From the NCBI RefSeq assembly GCF_014384965.1, contig NZ_JACRSW010000040.1, positions 62,001-126,000 of the forward strand: DNA of 64,000 nt. The letters are read 5' to 3'. The DNA is from Jutongia hominis (GTDB lineage Bacteria; Bacillota; Clostridia; Lachnospirales; Lachnospiraceae). The position numbers and the translations under genes are program-made. Position 1 is the first letter of the stretch. The number at the start of each line of letters is the position of its first letter. The notes under the pieces were generated by a model. The model ran no database searches. It was not told where the DNA came from and saw only the letters and a program-made list of their open reading frames with translations. Positions 8,430-16,170 of the stretch are shown one piece after another.

Positions 8430-9350
8430 TTATAGCTTAATTCCCTGTAATAATTTTGCGAAGGGACTTTCATCGTGCGATTCTTCGGAATCGGCATTGT
8501 ATTCTTCCGGAATATCGAAAGTCTCTTCTTCTGTGTCCGGTTCGTCTTCTTTTAATGCTTTGATGCTTAAAGAAATACGGTCACCTTCGATCTTTAGAAT
8601 CTTTGCTTTGACTTTTTCACCCATTTTTAAGACTTCTTTTGGAGACTTGATAAATTTGTTCGTGATCTGTGAAATGTGACATAGGCCGGAAATATCTTCT
8701 CCGAGTGCGATAAAGACACCATAGGATTCCATTCGTTCAATCGTACCTTCGACGATATCACCCACCATCAGTCTGCCAATACGCAGGTTCTTCTCGGCTA
8801 ATGCTTGTTCTTTTGCGATTGCTTTTGCTGATAGAACAAGCTTTTTATGTTCCGGTTCTACAGTTAAAATGACAGCTTCCACGGTCATGCCTACATAGCT
8901 GTCTGTATCCTCAACATAATTTAAGGCAAGTTTAGAAGCCGGAATAAAGGCACGTATCCCTTTTACAAAGCCGACAACACCTGCAGGGACTGCCTCTGTG
9001 ATCTTTACAGAAAAGACTGTATGATCTTCAAAATCTTTTTGCAATTCATCCCAGACTAATTCATCATTGGCTGCTTTCATTGATAAGACGACATTGCCAC
9101 TTGCACTTTCTGCATCAATAACCATTACTTTTACAATATCTCCGATATTCAGATCATTTTTGATCGAGAAGGAAGGATCGTGGCTGCATTCTTCCAGAGG
9201 AATCACGCCCTCTGTATAATATTGCAAGTCGACGGTTGCTTCTGTATCTGATATACCGATGATCGGTGCTTCTAAAATGTCGCCCTCTTTTAATACTTTA
9301 AAAGAACGGTTGATCTCGTCTTCAAAATCTTTCATGTTTTCTTCTGCCAT
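8430..9350 (-). CDS. S1 RNA-binding domain protein (RpsA-like)
   Basis: A 306-residue cytoplasmic protein with three S1 (OB-fold) units. Domain 1 spans about 20-88 (GDILEAPIIGISDTEATVDL), domain 2 about 105-175 (degenerate, KITEAVPAGVVGFVKGIRAFIPASKL), and domain 3 about 193-263 (GDIVEGTIERMESYGVFIAL and GLCHISQI). The tail is acidic (EDEPDTEEE). This resembles the short S1-like proteins of Clostridia, which are truncated relative to the six-domain ribosomal protein S1 of proteobacteria. A role in mRNA binding or translation is likely but not shown here. The gene is monocistronic and convergent with ispF. Confidence 0.85.
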   Translation of the reverse strand: MAEENMKDFEDEINRSFKVLKEGDILEAPIIGISDTEATVDLQYYTEGVIPLEECSHDPSFSIKNDLNIGDIVKVMVIDAESASGNVVLSMKAANDELVWDELQKDFEDHTVFSVKITEAVPAGVVGFVKGIRAFIPASKLALNYVEDTDSYVGMTVEAVILTVEPEHKKLVLSAKAIAKEQALAEKNLRIGRLMVGDIVEGTIERMESYGVFIALGEDISGLCHISQITNKFIKSPKEVLKMGEKVKAKILKIEGDRISLSIKALKEDEPDTEEETFDIPEEYNADSEESHDESPFAKLLQGIKL

Positions 9351-9632
9351 AAGAACCTCCTTGTGTATAATATGTACTTTCGGTATCTTCTAAAAATGAA
9401 TCCTTTTGGACGGATTTTTCTCGGAAGATTTCGAGAGGACAGGGATTTGTTATTTATTGTAAGCTTTTTTCTGTAGGAAAGCAATAACAGAACGGAATGG
9501 TAGGAAAGCATTTTTCTTTAATATAAAAAGGATACTGTAGGGGATCAATGCTTGATTGAATGCAAGAGAAGGTGGCTGCTACACACTTATTTCATAGAAA
9601 GGGTAAGGTAAAACACAGGAAAAAGTATTTTA

Positions 9633-9661
9633 TCGACAAAAGGCAGGGTTTATGATATCAT
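9633..9661 (+). promoter_or_regulatory. Putative promoter of icd
   Basis: TCGACA (9633-9638), a 17-bp spacer and TATCAT (9656-9661) lie about 90 bp before icd. The rest of the 9351-9748 intergenic region is AT-rich and contains a 40-bp-spaced duplication of GTAGGAAAGCA (about 9472 and 9512) but no gene. Confidence 0.45.
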
Positions 9662-9748
9662 CTATAGATGTAGGCTTATTTGCGGCAGCACAGGAGAAGA
9701 AAACCGGCGTTGCTATAGACGAATGTAAATGATTGGAGGAAAATGAGA

Positions 9749-10957
9749 ATGGCTAAAATTCAGATGACGACACCTTTGGTAGAGATGGATGGAGATGAGA
9801 TGACAAGAATCCTTTGGAAAATGATCAAGGATGAGCTGTTACTTCCGTTTGTTGATTTAAAGACAGAATATTATGATTTGGGATTAGAGCATCGTAATGA
9901 AACAGATGATCAGGTTACAATAGATTCGGCAGAGGCAACGAAGAAATATGGTGTAGCTGTTAAATGTGCAACGATCACACCAAACGCCGCAAGAATGACA
10001 GAATACAATTTAAAAGAAATGTGGAAGTCACCAAATGGCACGATCCGTGCTGCATTAGACGGAACAGTATTTCGTGCACCGATTCAGGTTAAGGGAATCG
10101 AACCTTGTGTAAAAAACTGGGAAAAACCGATCACATTAGCAAGACATGCCTATGGTGATGTTTATAAAAACACAGAGATCAAAGTTCCGGGTGCGGGAAA
10201 AGCAGAGTTAGTCTTTACAGCGGAAGATGGAACAGAAGTGCGTAAGACAATTCAGGAGTTTGACGGACCGGGTATCATTCAGGGCATACATAATACAGAT
10301 AAATCAATTGCAAGCTTTGCAAGAGCATGCTTTGGTTATGCATTAGATACAAAGCAGGATTTATGGTTTGCAACAAAAGATACGATCTCAAAGATCTATG
10401 ACCATAATTTTAAAGATATTTTCCAGGATATCTATGATAAAGAATACAAAGAGAAATTCGAAGCAGCAGGTATCGAGTATTTCTATACTTTGATCGATGA
10501 TGCGGTAGCTCGTGTTATGAAAGCAAAAGGTGGCTTTATCTGGGCTTGTAAGAACTACGATGGTGATGTTATGAGCGATATGGTATCTTCTGCATGCGGA
10601 TCACTTGCTATGATGACATCTGTTCTGGTATCGCCAAGTGGTGTTTATGAATATGAAGCAGCACATGGAACTGTTCAGAGACATTATTACAAGCATCTGA
10701 AAGGCGAAGAGACATCTACAAACTCTGTAGCAACGATCTTTGCTTGGTCAGGAGCCCTCCGCAAGCGTGGTGAAATGGATCAGATCCCTGCACTTTGCGA
10801 TTTTGCCGATAAGCTTGAGAAAGCAACATTAGGTACGATCGAATCAGGAAAGATGACAAAAGATCTGGCACTGATCACAAGCATGGAAAATGTTACGGTA
10901 TTAAACAGCGAAAACTTTATCAAAGCAATTCGTGAGAGTTTAGAGAAAATGATGTAA
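9749..10957 (+). CDS. icd: NADP-type isocitrate dehydrogenase
   Basis: A 402-residue enzyme that converts isocitrate to 2-oxoglutarate and CO2. The sequence is of the eukaryote-like type II subclass, with N-terminal [21 protein letters not shown], substrate-binding [20 protein letters not shown], metal-binding Asp residues around [32 protein letters not shown], and the C-terminal [15 protein letters not shown] and [14 protein letters not shown] prefer ATG 9749, nine bases after GGAGG, over ATG 9743, which is only three bases from it. It provides 2-oxoglutarate for glutamate synthesis. The gene is followed by a hairpin and appears monocistronic. Confidence 0.95.
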   Translation: MAKIQMTTPLVEMDGDEMTRILWKMIKDELLLPFVDLKTEYYDLGLEHRNETDDQVTIDSAEATKKYGVAVKCATITPNAARMTEYNLKEMWKSPNGTIRAALDGTVFRAPIQVKGIEPCVKNWEKPITLARHAYGDVYKNTEIKVPGAGKAELVFTAEDGTEVRKTIQEFDGPGIIQGIHNTDKSIASFARACFGYALDTKQDLWFATKDTISKIYDHNFKDIFQDIYDKEYKEKFEAAGIEYFYTLIDDAVARVMKAKGGFIWACKNYDGDVMSDMVSSACGSLAMMTSVLVSPSGVYEYEAAHGTVQRHYYKHLKGEETSTNSVATIFAWSGALRKRGEMDQIPALCDFADKLEKATLGTIESGKMTKDLALITSMENVTVLNSENFIKAIRESLEKMM

Positions 10958-11052
10958 TTATCCCGACAAAGCGAACACAGAATGGGTTATAAACGAGTGA
11001 TTGCTTCATGTGGATAAGGAATAGCATTCATAATAAAGCAGAAATATATTGT

Positions 11053-11102
11053 ACAAAGGATCCGGAAGTGTTGCACACAAAGTAACGTTTCTGGATCTTT
11101 GT
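11053..11102 (+). terminator. Hairpin downstream of icd
   Basis: ACAAAGGATCCGGAA (11053-11067) pairs with TTTCTGGATCTTTGT (11088-11102). The T-tract is weak, so it may be a terminator or a processed 3' end. Confidence 0.5.
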
Positions 11103-11174
11103 TACATGATCATTTTGTTTTTGCCCAAGCAGTTGGCTTTACGTTCTATGGCGGTTTAACAAGAAAGGAAAAAG

Positions 11175-12023
11175 ATGAGTAAATATAATATGCAAAATCT
11201 ACCGGATAAAGGATTTACACATGGTGGAAAATTTCATTCGGATGATGTGTTCGCAACAGCATTTCTTCGGATTCTGAATCCTAAGATCACAATAGAAAGA
11301 GGGTTTGATGTCCCGGAGAATTTTGATGGGATCGTATATGATATCGGAAGAGGTGAGTTTGACCATCACCAGCAGGACAAAGAATATCGTGAAAACGGCT
11401 GCCCTTACGCAGCTTTCGGATTGATATGGCGTGCATTCGGAGCGGATTTTATCGGTGAAGAGGAAGCGGTTCATTTTGATGAGAAGTTTATTCAGCCGTT
11501 AGATGAATCCGATAATACCGGATGTGATAATATGCTTGCAAAAGTGATTGGTGAGTTTAATCCGGGATGGGACAGCACGGAATCCTATGACGACTGTTTC
11601 TGGAAAGCCGAGGCAATGGCGGAGGTGATCCTGCGTAACCATTTTGAATCTGTGGAAGGAGCGAAGAGGGGCAGTGCACTTGTCAAAGAAGCAATGGAAC
11701 GGTCAGATGGCAAGATTTTGATTCTGCCAAGGTTTGCCCCATGGAAGAAAGAAGTGACAGGAAGCAGTTATCTTTTTACAATCTATCCGTCTAACCGTGG
11801 CGGATATAGCGTTCAGGCAGTTCCGGTCAGCAATGAAGATACTACTTTGGTTTGTCCGTTCCCGGATGCATGGTGCGGTAAGACAAAAGAAGAATTAGTA
11901 GCACTTACCGGGATTGCATCTTTGCGATTTTGTCATCCGAACGGTTTTTTATGTGCGGCAGAAAAATTAGAAGATGCTGTCTGCGTAGCAAAAAAAGCGA
12001 TGGAATTAAAAAAGAAAGACTGA
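11175..12023 (+). CDS. MYG1-family (UPF0160) putative metal-dependent hydrolase
   Basis: A 282-residue protein of the MYG1/GAMM1 family. The N-terminus has the DHH-like metal-binding pattern FTHGGKFHSDDVFATAFLR, then YDIGRGEFDHHQQDKEYRENGCPYAAFGL, and later QPLDESDNTGCDN; these His and Asp residues are the presumed metal ligands. The C-terminal part carries WKKEVTGSSYLFTIYPSNRGGYSVQAVPV, also typical. Eukaryotic MYG1 is a 3'-5' RNA exonuclease; the bacterial proteins are not characterised, so nuclease activity is only inferred. An AAAGGAAAAAG ribosome-binding site precedes ATG 11175. Confidence 0.85.
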   Translation: MSKYNMQNLPDKGFTHGGKFHSDDVFATAFLRILNPKITIERGFDVPENFDGIVYDIGRGEFDHHQQDKEYRENGCPYAAFGLIWRAFGADFIGEEEAVHFDEKFIQPLDESDNTGCDNMLAKVIGEFNPGWDSTESYDDCFWKAEAMAEVILRNHFESVEGAKRGSALVKEAMERSDGKILILPRFAPWKKEVTGSSYLFTIYPSNRGGYSVQAVPVSNEDTTLVCPFPDAWCGKTKEELVALTGIASLRFCHPNGFLCAAEKLEDAVCVAKKAMELKKKD

Positions 12024-12146
12024 TCCGGATGGTCTGTAAATCTGATTTTATATATTGTCTACCTGTTAATAATACGATATAATCCACAGTAGAAACTGTA
12101 CAATTTGTATAAAAATCGTACAAATAAAGGGGAACGAGGCAGATAT

Positions 12147-12395
12147 ATGTCAATAGGAAAAGGCATGAAAAAGTGGCAGAGAACAAAGACCGGAGTGCCT
12201 TCCTGGTTACTGCTGATGGAAGTGTTGTAGGACACAATAATAAAGATTATCTTCCTAAAGAAAGCGGAAATACAACGATCACAAAGGTTTTACCGGAATT
12301 GAACCTCAAAGGCTTCAAAAATGGAAATGGCAGAACGGAAGATCATGCAGATTACGGATAATATTGATGATATCAGTACTTTGATTGGCACGTAA
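12147..12395 (+). pseudogene. Decayed gene, possibly a chemoreceptor remnant
   Basis: Coding-like sequence appears in shifting frames. One frame reads KDRSAFLVTADGSVVGHNN from about 12182, resembling part of a Cache-type sensor domain; another, near the end, reads ITDNIDDISTLIGT then stops at 12395, like the end of a methyl-accepting chemotaxis protein. A stop codon follows MKKWQRTKTGVPSW in the frame that has the ribosome-binding site. This fits a gene with internal deletion and frameshifts. The identity is tentative. Confidence 0.4.
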
Positions 12396-12410
12396 AAAGT
12401 CTTAGTGTGG

Positions 12411-12590
12411 AGTGCAAAGCGTTGGCTTTGCACTTTTTTTAATGGAATGGGAAACTGCTCGTACAGTAGTGGTGCATCAACAAGAATTGCTTTAGCAATT
12501 CTTGGAGTGCAAAGCGCTGGCTTTGCACTTTTTTTAATGGAATGGGAAACTGCTCGTACAGTAGTGGTGCATCAACAAGAATGTATAGAT
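12411..12590 (+). repeat. 1.9 tandem copies of a 95-bp terminator-bearing repeat
   Basis: Unit starts are at 12411 and 12506 (95 bp). Each unit starts with a hairpin AGTGCAAAGC...GCTTTGCACT followed by seven or eight T residues, then GGAATGGGAAACTGCTCG, a variable segment ending CATCAACAAGAAT, and a second small hairpin AAGAATTGC-TTTA-GCAATTCTT (missing from the last unit). The same unit occurs three times at 21639-21914. The T-tailed hairpins are good intrinsic terminators on the plus strand. Confidence 0.85.
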
Positions 12591-12695
12591 ATCCTATTGA
12601 CAAAGTAGGAATATAAGAGTATGATAGCAGTTGTTATCCGAAGTGCATAAGATATAAGTATAGAAAGCACGAAAACAAGATAGGAGGTGACTGCA

Positions 12696-13355
12696 TTGAA
12701 TTGGGATTTTATTATGCGATATCTGCCCATGTATCAGAAAGCAGCCATATTGACTGTAAAGATCGGTGCTTTAGGTATTGTATTTGCAATTATAGTTGGT
12801 CTTATCTGTGCAACGATCCAATATTACAAAGTTCCGGTATTAAGAACGATCGTTGCAGTTTATATCGAATTAAGTAGAAACACACCTTTGTTGGTACAAT
12901 TATTTTTCATTTATTATGGATTACCAAAGGTCGGCATTTCGATCGACGCAAACACCTGTGGTGTGGCAGGTTTGGCATTCCTTGGCGGAAGTTATATGGC
13001 AGAAGCCTTCCGAAGCGGTCTTGAAACGATCGAGCCGATTCAGGAAGAAAGTGCATTAAGCCTTGGAATGAGTAATTATCAGGCAATGCGTTATGTCATT
13101 CTGCCACAGGCGGTATCGATCAGTATACCGGCATTTATGGCAAATGTGATCTTCTTGCTGAAAGAAACCAGCGTGTTTAGTGCGATCAGTCTGATGGATC
13201 TGATGTTTACCGCAAAAGATCTGATCGGAGTATATTATAAGACAACAGAAAGCTTATTCCTTCTGGTTGTATTTTATCTTATCATTCTGCTTCCGGTATC
13301 GATCCTTGGCAGTCTGTTAGAAAGGAGGCTGCGCTATGCTGGATTTGGGGCTTGA
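12696..13355 (+). CDS. Polar amino-acid ABC transporter permease (first)
   Basis: A ~220-residue inner-membrane permease of the His/Glu/Gln type (HisM/GlnP family). It has four to five helices and the EAA loop that contacts the ATPase: EESALSLGMSNYQAMRYVILPQA. The amphipathic N-terminus and the motif ELSRNTPLLVQLFFIYYGLP are typical. I assign a TTG start at 12696, eight bases after AGGAGG; a GTG at 12687 overlaps that site and is less likely. It is the first gene of a permease-permease-ATPase operon, overlapping the second permease by 20 bp, and the substrate-binding lipoprotein follows at 15049. Confidence 0.92.
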   Translation: MNWDFIMRYLPMYQKAAILTVKIGALGIVFAIIVGLICATIQYYKVPVLRTIVAVYIELSRNTPLLVQLFFIYYGLPKVGISIDANTCGVAGLAFLGGSYMAEAFRSGLETIEPIQEESALSLGMSNYQAMRYVILPQAVSISIPAFMANVIFLLKETSVFSAISLMDLMFTAKDLIGVYYKTTESLFLLVVFYLIILLPVSILGSLLERRLRYAGFGA

Positions 13356-14010
13356 TGTCTTATTAAAAGGAAATAATATGATCCGTCTGTTACAGGGACT
13401 CTGGGTGGCACTCTGGATCAGTCTGGTATCGGTTATTATCAGTATGCCACTTGGTATCCTTCTTGGTATTGTGATGACATGGAAAAATAAGGTCACAAAA
13501 GCAATTCTTAGGATCTACCTTGAATTTATCAGGATCATGCCGCAGCTTGTCTTACTTTTTATCGTATATTTCGGAACGACAAGAATTTTTGGCTGGGAGT
13601 TGTCCGGTGAGACTGCTTCGATCATTGTCTTTGTACTTTGGGGAACAGCCGAAATGAGTGATCTGGTCCGTGGTGCATTGGTATCGATCCCGAAGCACCA
13701 ATATGAATGCAGTGAAGCACTTGGAATGAGTATGGCACAGACATACCGCTATATCATTATTCCACAGGCAGTCAGACGTTTGATCCCACTGTCGATCAAC
13801 CTGATCACACGAATGATCAAAACAACGAGTCTGATCTTAATGATCGGTGTTGTGGAAGTGTTAAAGGTATCACAGCAGATCATCGAAGCCAATCGAATGT
13901 CGAGCCCAAATGCCGCATTTGGTATCTATCTGACGGTATTTATCTTATATTTTATCGCCTGCTGGCCGATCAGTATGCTGGCACGTTATCTGGAAAAGAA
14001 ATGGAGGTAA
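13336..14010 (+). CDS. Polar amino-acid ABC transporter permease (second)
   Basis: A 224-residue permease paralogous to the preceding gene, with five likely membrane helices and the EAA motif SEALGMSMAQTYRYIIIPQAVRRLIPL. The N-terminal EFIRIMPQLVLLFIVYFG corresponds to the family's R-x-x-P-x-x-x-Q-L motif. ATG 13336 lies inside the end of the upstream gene behind AAAGGAGG, suggesting translational coupling. The two permeases probably form a heterodimer with the ATPase encoded next. Confidence 0.92.
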   Translation: MLDLGLDVLLKGNNMIRLLQGLWVALWISLVSVIISMPLGILLGIVMTWKNKVTKAILRIYLEFIRIMPQLVLLFIVYFGTTRIFGWELSGETASIIVFVLWGTAEMSDLVRGALVSIPKHQYECSEALGMSMAQTYRYIIIPQAVRRLIPLSINLITRMIKTTSLILMIGVVEVLKVSQQIIEANRMSSPNAAFGIYLTVFILYFIACWPISMLARYLEKKWR

Positions 14011-14016
14011 GCTGCA

Positions 14017-14781
14017 TTGGAAAAAGAATTATTAACAATAGAGCATTTGAAAAAGAGTTTTGGAGACAATGTGATATTGGATGATGTGAACCTGACGGTA
14101 AAGCAGGGAGAAGTCATTGTGATCATTGGACCGAGTGGGTGCGGTAAAAGTACTCTGCTTCGTTGTATCAATGCACTTGAGCCGATCCAGGAAGGTCAGA
14201 TCCTTTTGGATGGGGAAAAGATCGAGCCAAAGAGCAAGAATCTGACGCAGCTTCGCCAGAAGATCGGAATGGTTTTCCAAAGCTATGAGCTGTTCCCGCA
14301 TCTGTCCGTCTTAGATAATATTATGTTAGCACCGATCAAAGTGCAGAAAAGACCAAAAGACGAGGTCAAAGAAGAAGCACTTGCTTTACTCGAAAGAGTT
14401 GGTTTGGCAGAGAAAGCAAAGAGTTATCCAAGAGAGCTTTCCGGTGGACAAAAGCAGCGTGTTGCGATTGTAAGGGCACTTTGTATGCACCCGGAGATCC
14501 TGCTATTTGATGAAGTAACAGCCGCACTTGATCCTGAAATGGTAAGAGAAGTTTTAGATGTTATGTTAAACCTTGCCGCACAGGGACGCACGATGCTGAT
14601 CGTAACCCATGAGATGCAATTTGCAAAAGCCGTTGCGGACCGCGTGATCTTTCTTGACAATGGAAATATTGTGGAGGATGCTGCACCGGATGAATTCTTC
14701 AATCATCCTAAGACTTCGCGTGCAAAGCAGTTCTTAAATATGTTCGCTTTTGATGATGTAAAGCCGCATGAGAAAGTATAA
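14017..14781 (+). CDS. Amino-acid ABC transporter ATP-binding protein (GlnQ-like)
   Basis: A 254-residue ATPase energising the importer. Seen in order: Walker A GPSGCGKST (about 39-47), Q-loop MVFQSYELFPH, signature LSGGQKQRVAIVRAL, Walker B ILLFDEVTAALDPE and the switch histidine in LIVTHEM. The usual family length is about 240-255. The start is TTG 14017, preceded by GGAGGT with about nine bases between, the same arrangement as in the first permease gene. It is six bases downstream of the second permease stop. Confidence 0.95.
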   Translation: MEKELLTIEHLKKSFGDNVILDDVNLTVKQGEVIVIIGPSGCGKSTLLRCINALEPIQEGQILLDGEKIEPKSKNLTQLRQKIGMVFQSYELFPHLSVLDNIMLAPIKVQKRPKDEVKEEALALLERVGLAEKAKSYPRELSGGQKQRVAIVRALCMHPEILLFDEVTAALDPEMVREVLDVMLNLAAQGRTMLIVTHEMQFAKAVADRVIFLDNGNIVEDAAPDEFFNHPKTSRAKQFLNMFAFDDVKPHEKV

Positions 14782-15048
14782 TAACGGTATCTCTGGAACA
14801 AAACTTGTGAAGTATGCAGTTTAAAGAAACATTTCAGGCTATAGAAATTACGAAGGATAGCGGTTCAAAGAAATATTTCAGGCCATAGAAATGGCTTTGA
14901 AACAGAGCTATATTTTTAGTAAAAGTGTTATTTTAGTGACAAAAAAACAGTCACTTCAATATAAAGATCAGAATGTTAAAACAGTATGCTATTAGAAAAA
15001 AAGCATGAAAATCTGATCGCATTATGAAAGAAAAGGAGATATAGAATT
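14782..15048 (+). other. Intergenic region with ~43-bp tandem duplication and small hairpin
   Basis: AAAGAAACATTTCAGG (about 14823) recurs as AAAGAAATATTTCAGG about 43 bp later, both followed by C-[CT]-ATAGAAAT. A small hairpin AGTGAC-loop-GTCACT lies at about 14935-14957. This may be a 3' untranslated region of the importer operon or the leader of the binding-protein gene; no gene is seen. Confidence 0.5.
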
Positions 15049-15912
15049 ATGAAGACATGGAAAAAACTTTTATCGCTTGTATTAGTTGGTGCATTGGCAT
15101 TTTCTTTTACAGCTTGTGGAAATGCAAAGAAGAGCGATTCCGGTAGCAAAGGAAAAGAAGCATTCCGTACACTCGATCAGATCAAAAAGAGCGGTACGAT
15201 CAACATTGGTGTCTTTTCTGATAAAAATCCATTTGGATATGTGGATGAAAACGGTGAGTATCAGGGATATGACATTTATCTTGCAAACCGTTTAGGAAAA
15301 GATCTTGGTGTCAAAGTAAACTTCGTATCAACAGAAGCTGCTAACCGTATTGAGTATCTGCAAACAGGAAAAGTAGATGTGATCCTTGCAAACTTCACGG
15401 TAACAGATGAAAGAAAAGAAGAAGTAGACTTTGCACTCCCATATATGAATGTAGCATTAGGCGTGGTATCACCTTCTGATAAAGTTGTAAAGAGCCTGGA
15501 TAACTGGAATGCAAAAGACCAGCTTATCGTTATCTCAGGAACAACAGCAGAACCATATCTGATGGAAAACTATCCTGACATCCCATTACAGAAGTATGAT
15601 TCTTATGCAACAGCAAAGAACGCACTCGAAAATGGAAACGGTGTCGCATGGGTAAATGACAACACAGAAGTAATCGCTTTTGCAAAGCAGAACAAAGATT
15701 ATACAGTCGGTATCTCTAAACTTGGTGATAACGATACGATCGCTCCTGCCGTAACAAAAGGCAACAAGACTGTATTAAACTGGTTAAATGATGAGATCAA
15801 GAGCCTTGGTAACGAGAAGTTCTTCCACAAAGATTATGAAGAAACGCTGGTTGACACATATGGTACAGAATACGAAGAGGAACTTGTTATCGAAGGTGGC
15901 CAGACAAAATAA
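15049..15912 (+). CDS. Amino-acid ABC transporter substrate-binding lipoprotein
   Basis: A 287-residue exported lipoprotein. A signal sequence ends in the lipobox FTAC with lipidated Cys at about residue 23, followed by a Ser/Lys/Gly linker and a type-3 solute-binding fold: SGTINIGVFSDKNPFGYVDENGEYQGYDIYLANRLGKDLG, the ligand-contacting VDVILANFTVTDERKEEVDFALPYM, and a second lobe with VISGTTAEPYL. Related proteins bind Glu/Asp, Gln or cystine; the precise substrate cannot be read here. It belongs to the permease-permease-ATPase set upstream, although a 267-bp gap suggests its own promoter or processing for higher expression. Confidence 0.93.
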   Translation: MKTWKKLLSLVLVGALAFSFTACGNAKKSDSGSKGKEAFRTLDQIKKSGTINIGVFSDKNPFGYVDENGEYQGYDIYLANRLGKDLGVKVNFVSTEAANRIEYLQTGKVDVILANFTVTDERKEEVDFALPYMNVALGVVSPSDKVVKSLDNWNAKDQLIVISGTTAEPYLMENYPDIPLQKYDSYATAKNALENGNGVAWVNDNTEVIAFAKQNKDYTVGISKLGDNDTIAPAVTKGNKTVLNWLNDEIKSLGNEKFFHKDYEETLVDTYGTEYEEELVIEGGQTK

Positions 15913-15987
15913 AAAAGTGATCCGATAAAGACGTTTCGACAGTTTTTCCGGTAGGAAAAGTTGTATGTATCAAAGGATTTTAAAATT

Positions 15988-16026
15988 AAAATACCGGCTT
16001 GCAAGTATTTGGCAAGCCGGTATTTT
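15988..16026. terminator. Strong bidirectional terminator
   Basis: A perfect 15-bp stem AAAATACCGGCTTGC (15988-16002) pairs with GCAAGCCGGTATTTT (16012-16026). It separates the convergent binding-protein and GH30 genes. Confidence 0.88.
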
Positions 16027-16030
16027 GGGT

Positions 16031-16170
16031 TGTACTGTCATGGTTCTTTTACATCGTGTTTTTACCGTGCTGTCACGGTTCTTTTACATCGTGTTTGTAC
16101 CGTGCTGTCACGGTTCTTTTGCATTATGCTTTTTCTGTACTGTCACAGCCCTTTTATATTGTGTTTTTTA
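16031..16170 (-). repeat. Four tandem copies of a 35-bp unit downstream of the GH30 gene
   Basis: Units repeat every 35 bp (CTGTCA at 16035, 16070, 16105 and 16140). The central copies contain the small inverted repeat ACCGTG-CTG-TCACGGT and are followed by TTCTTTTACATCGTG. The array directly abuts the GH30 stop codon and so lies in its 3' untranslated region. Confidence 0.8.

Noticed and set aside
16031..16170. Possible CRISPR array (35-bp repeats)
   Set aside because: Units are contiguous with no unique spacers and no cas genes nearby; it is a simple tandem repeat.
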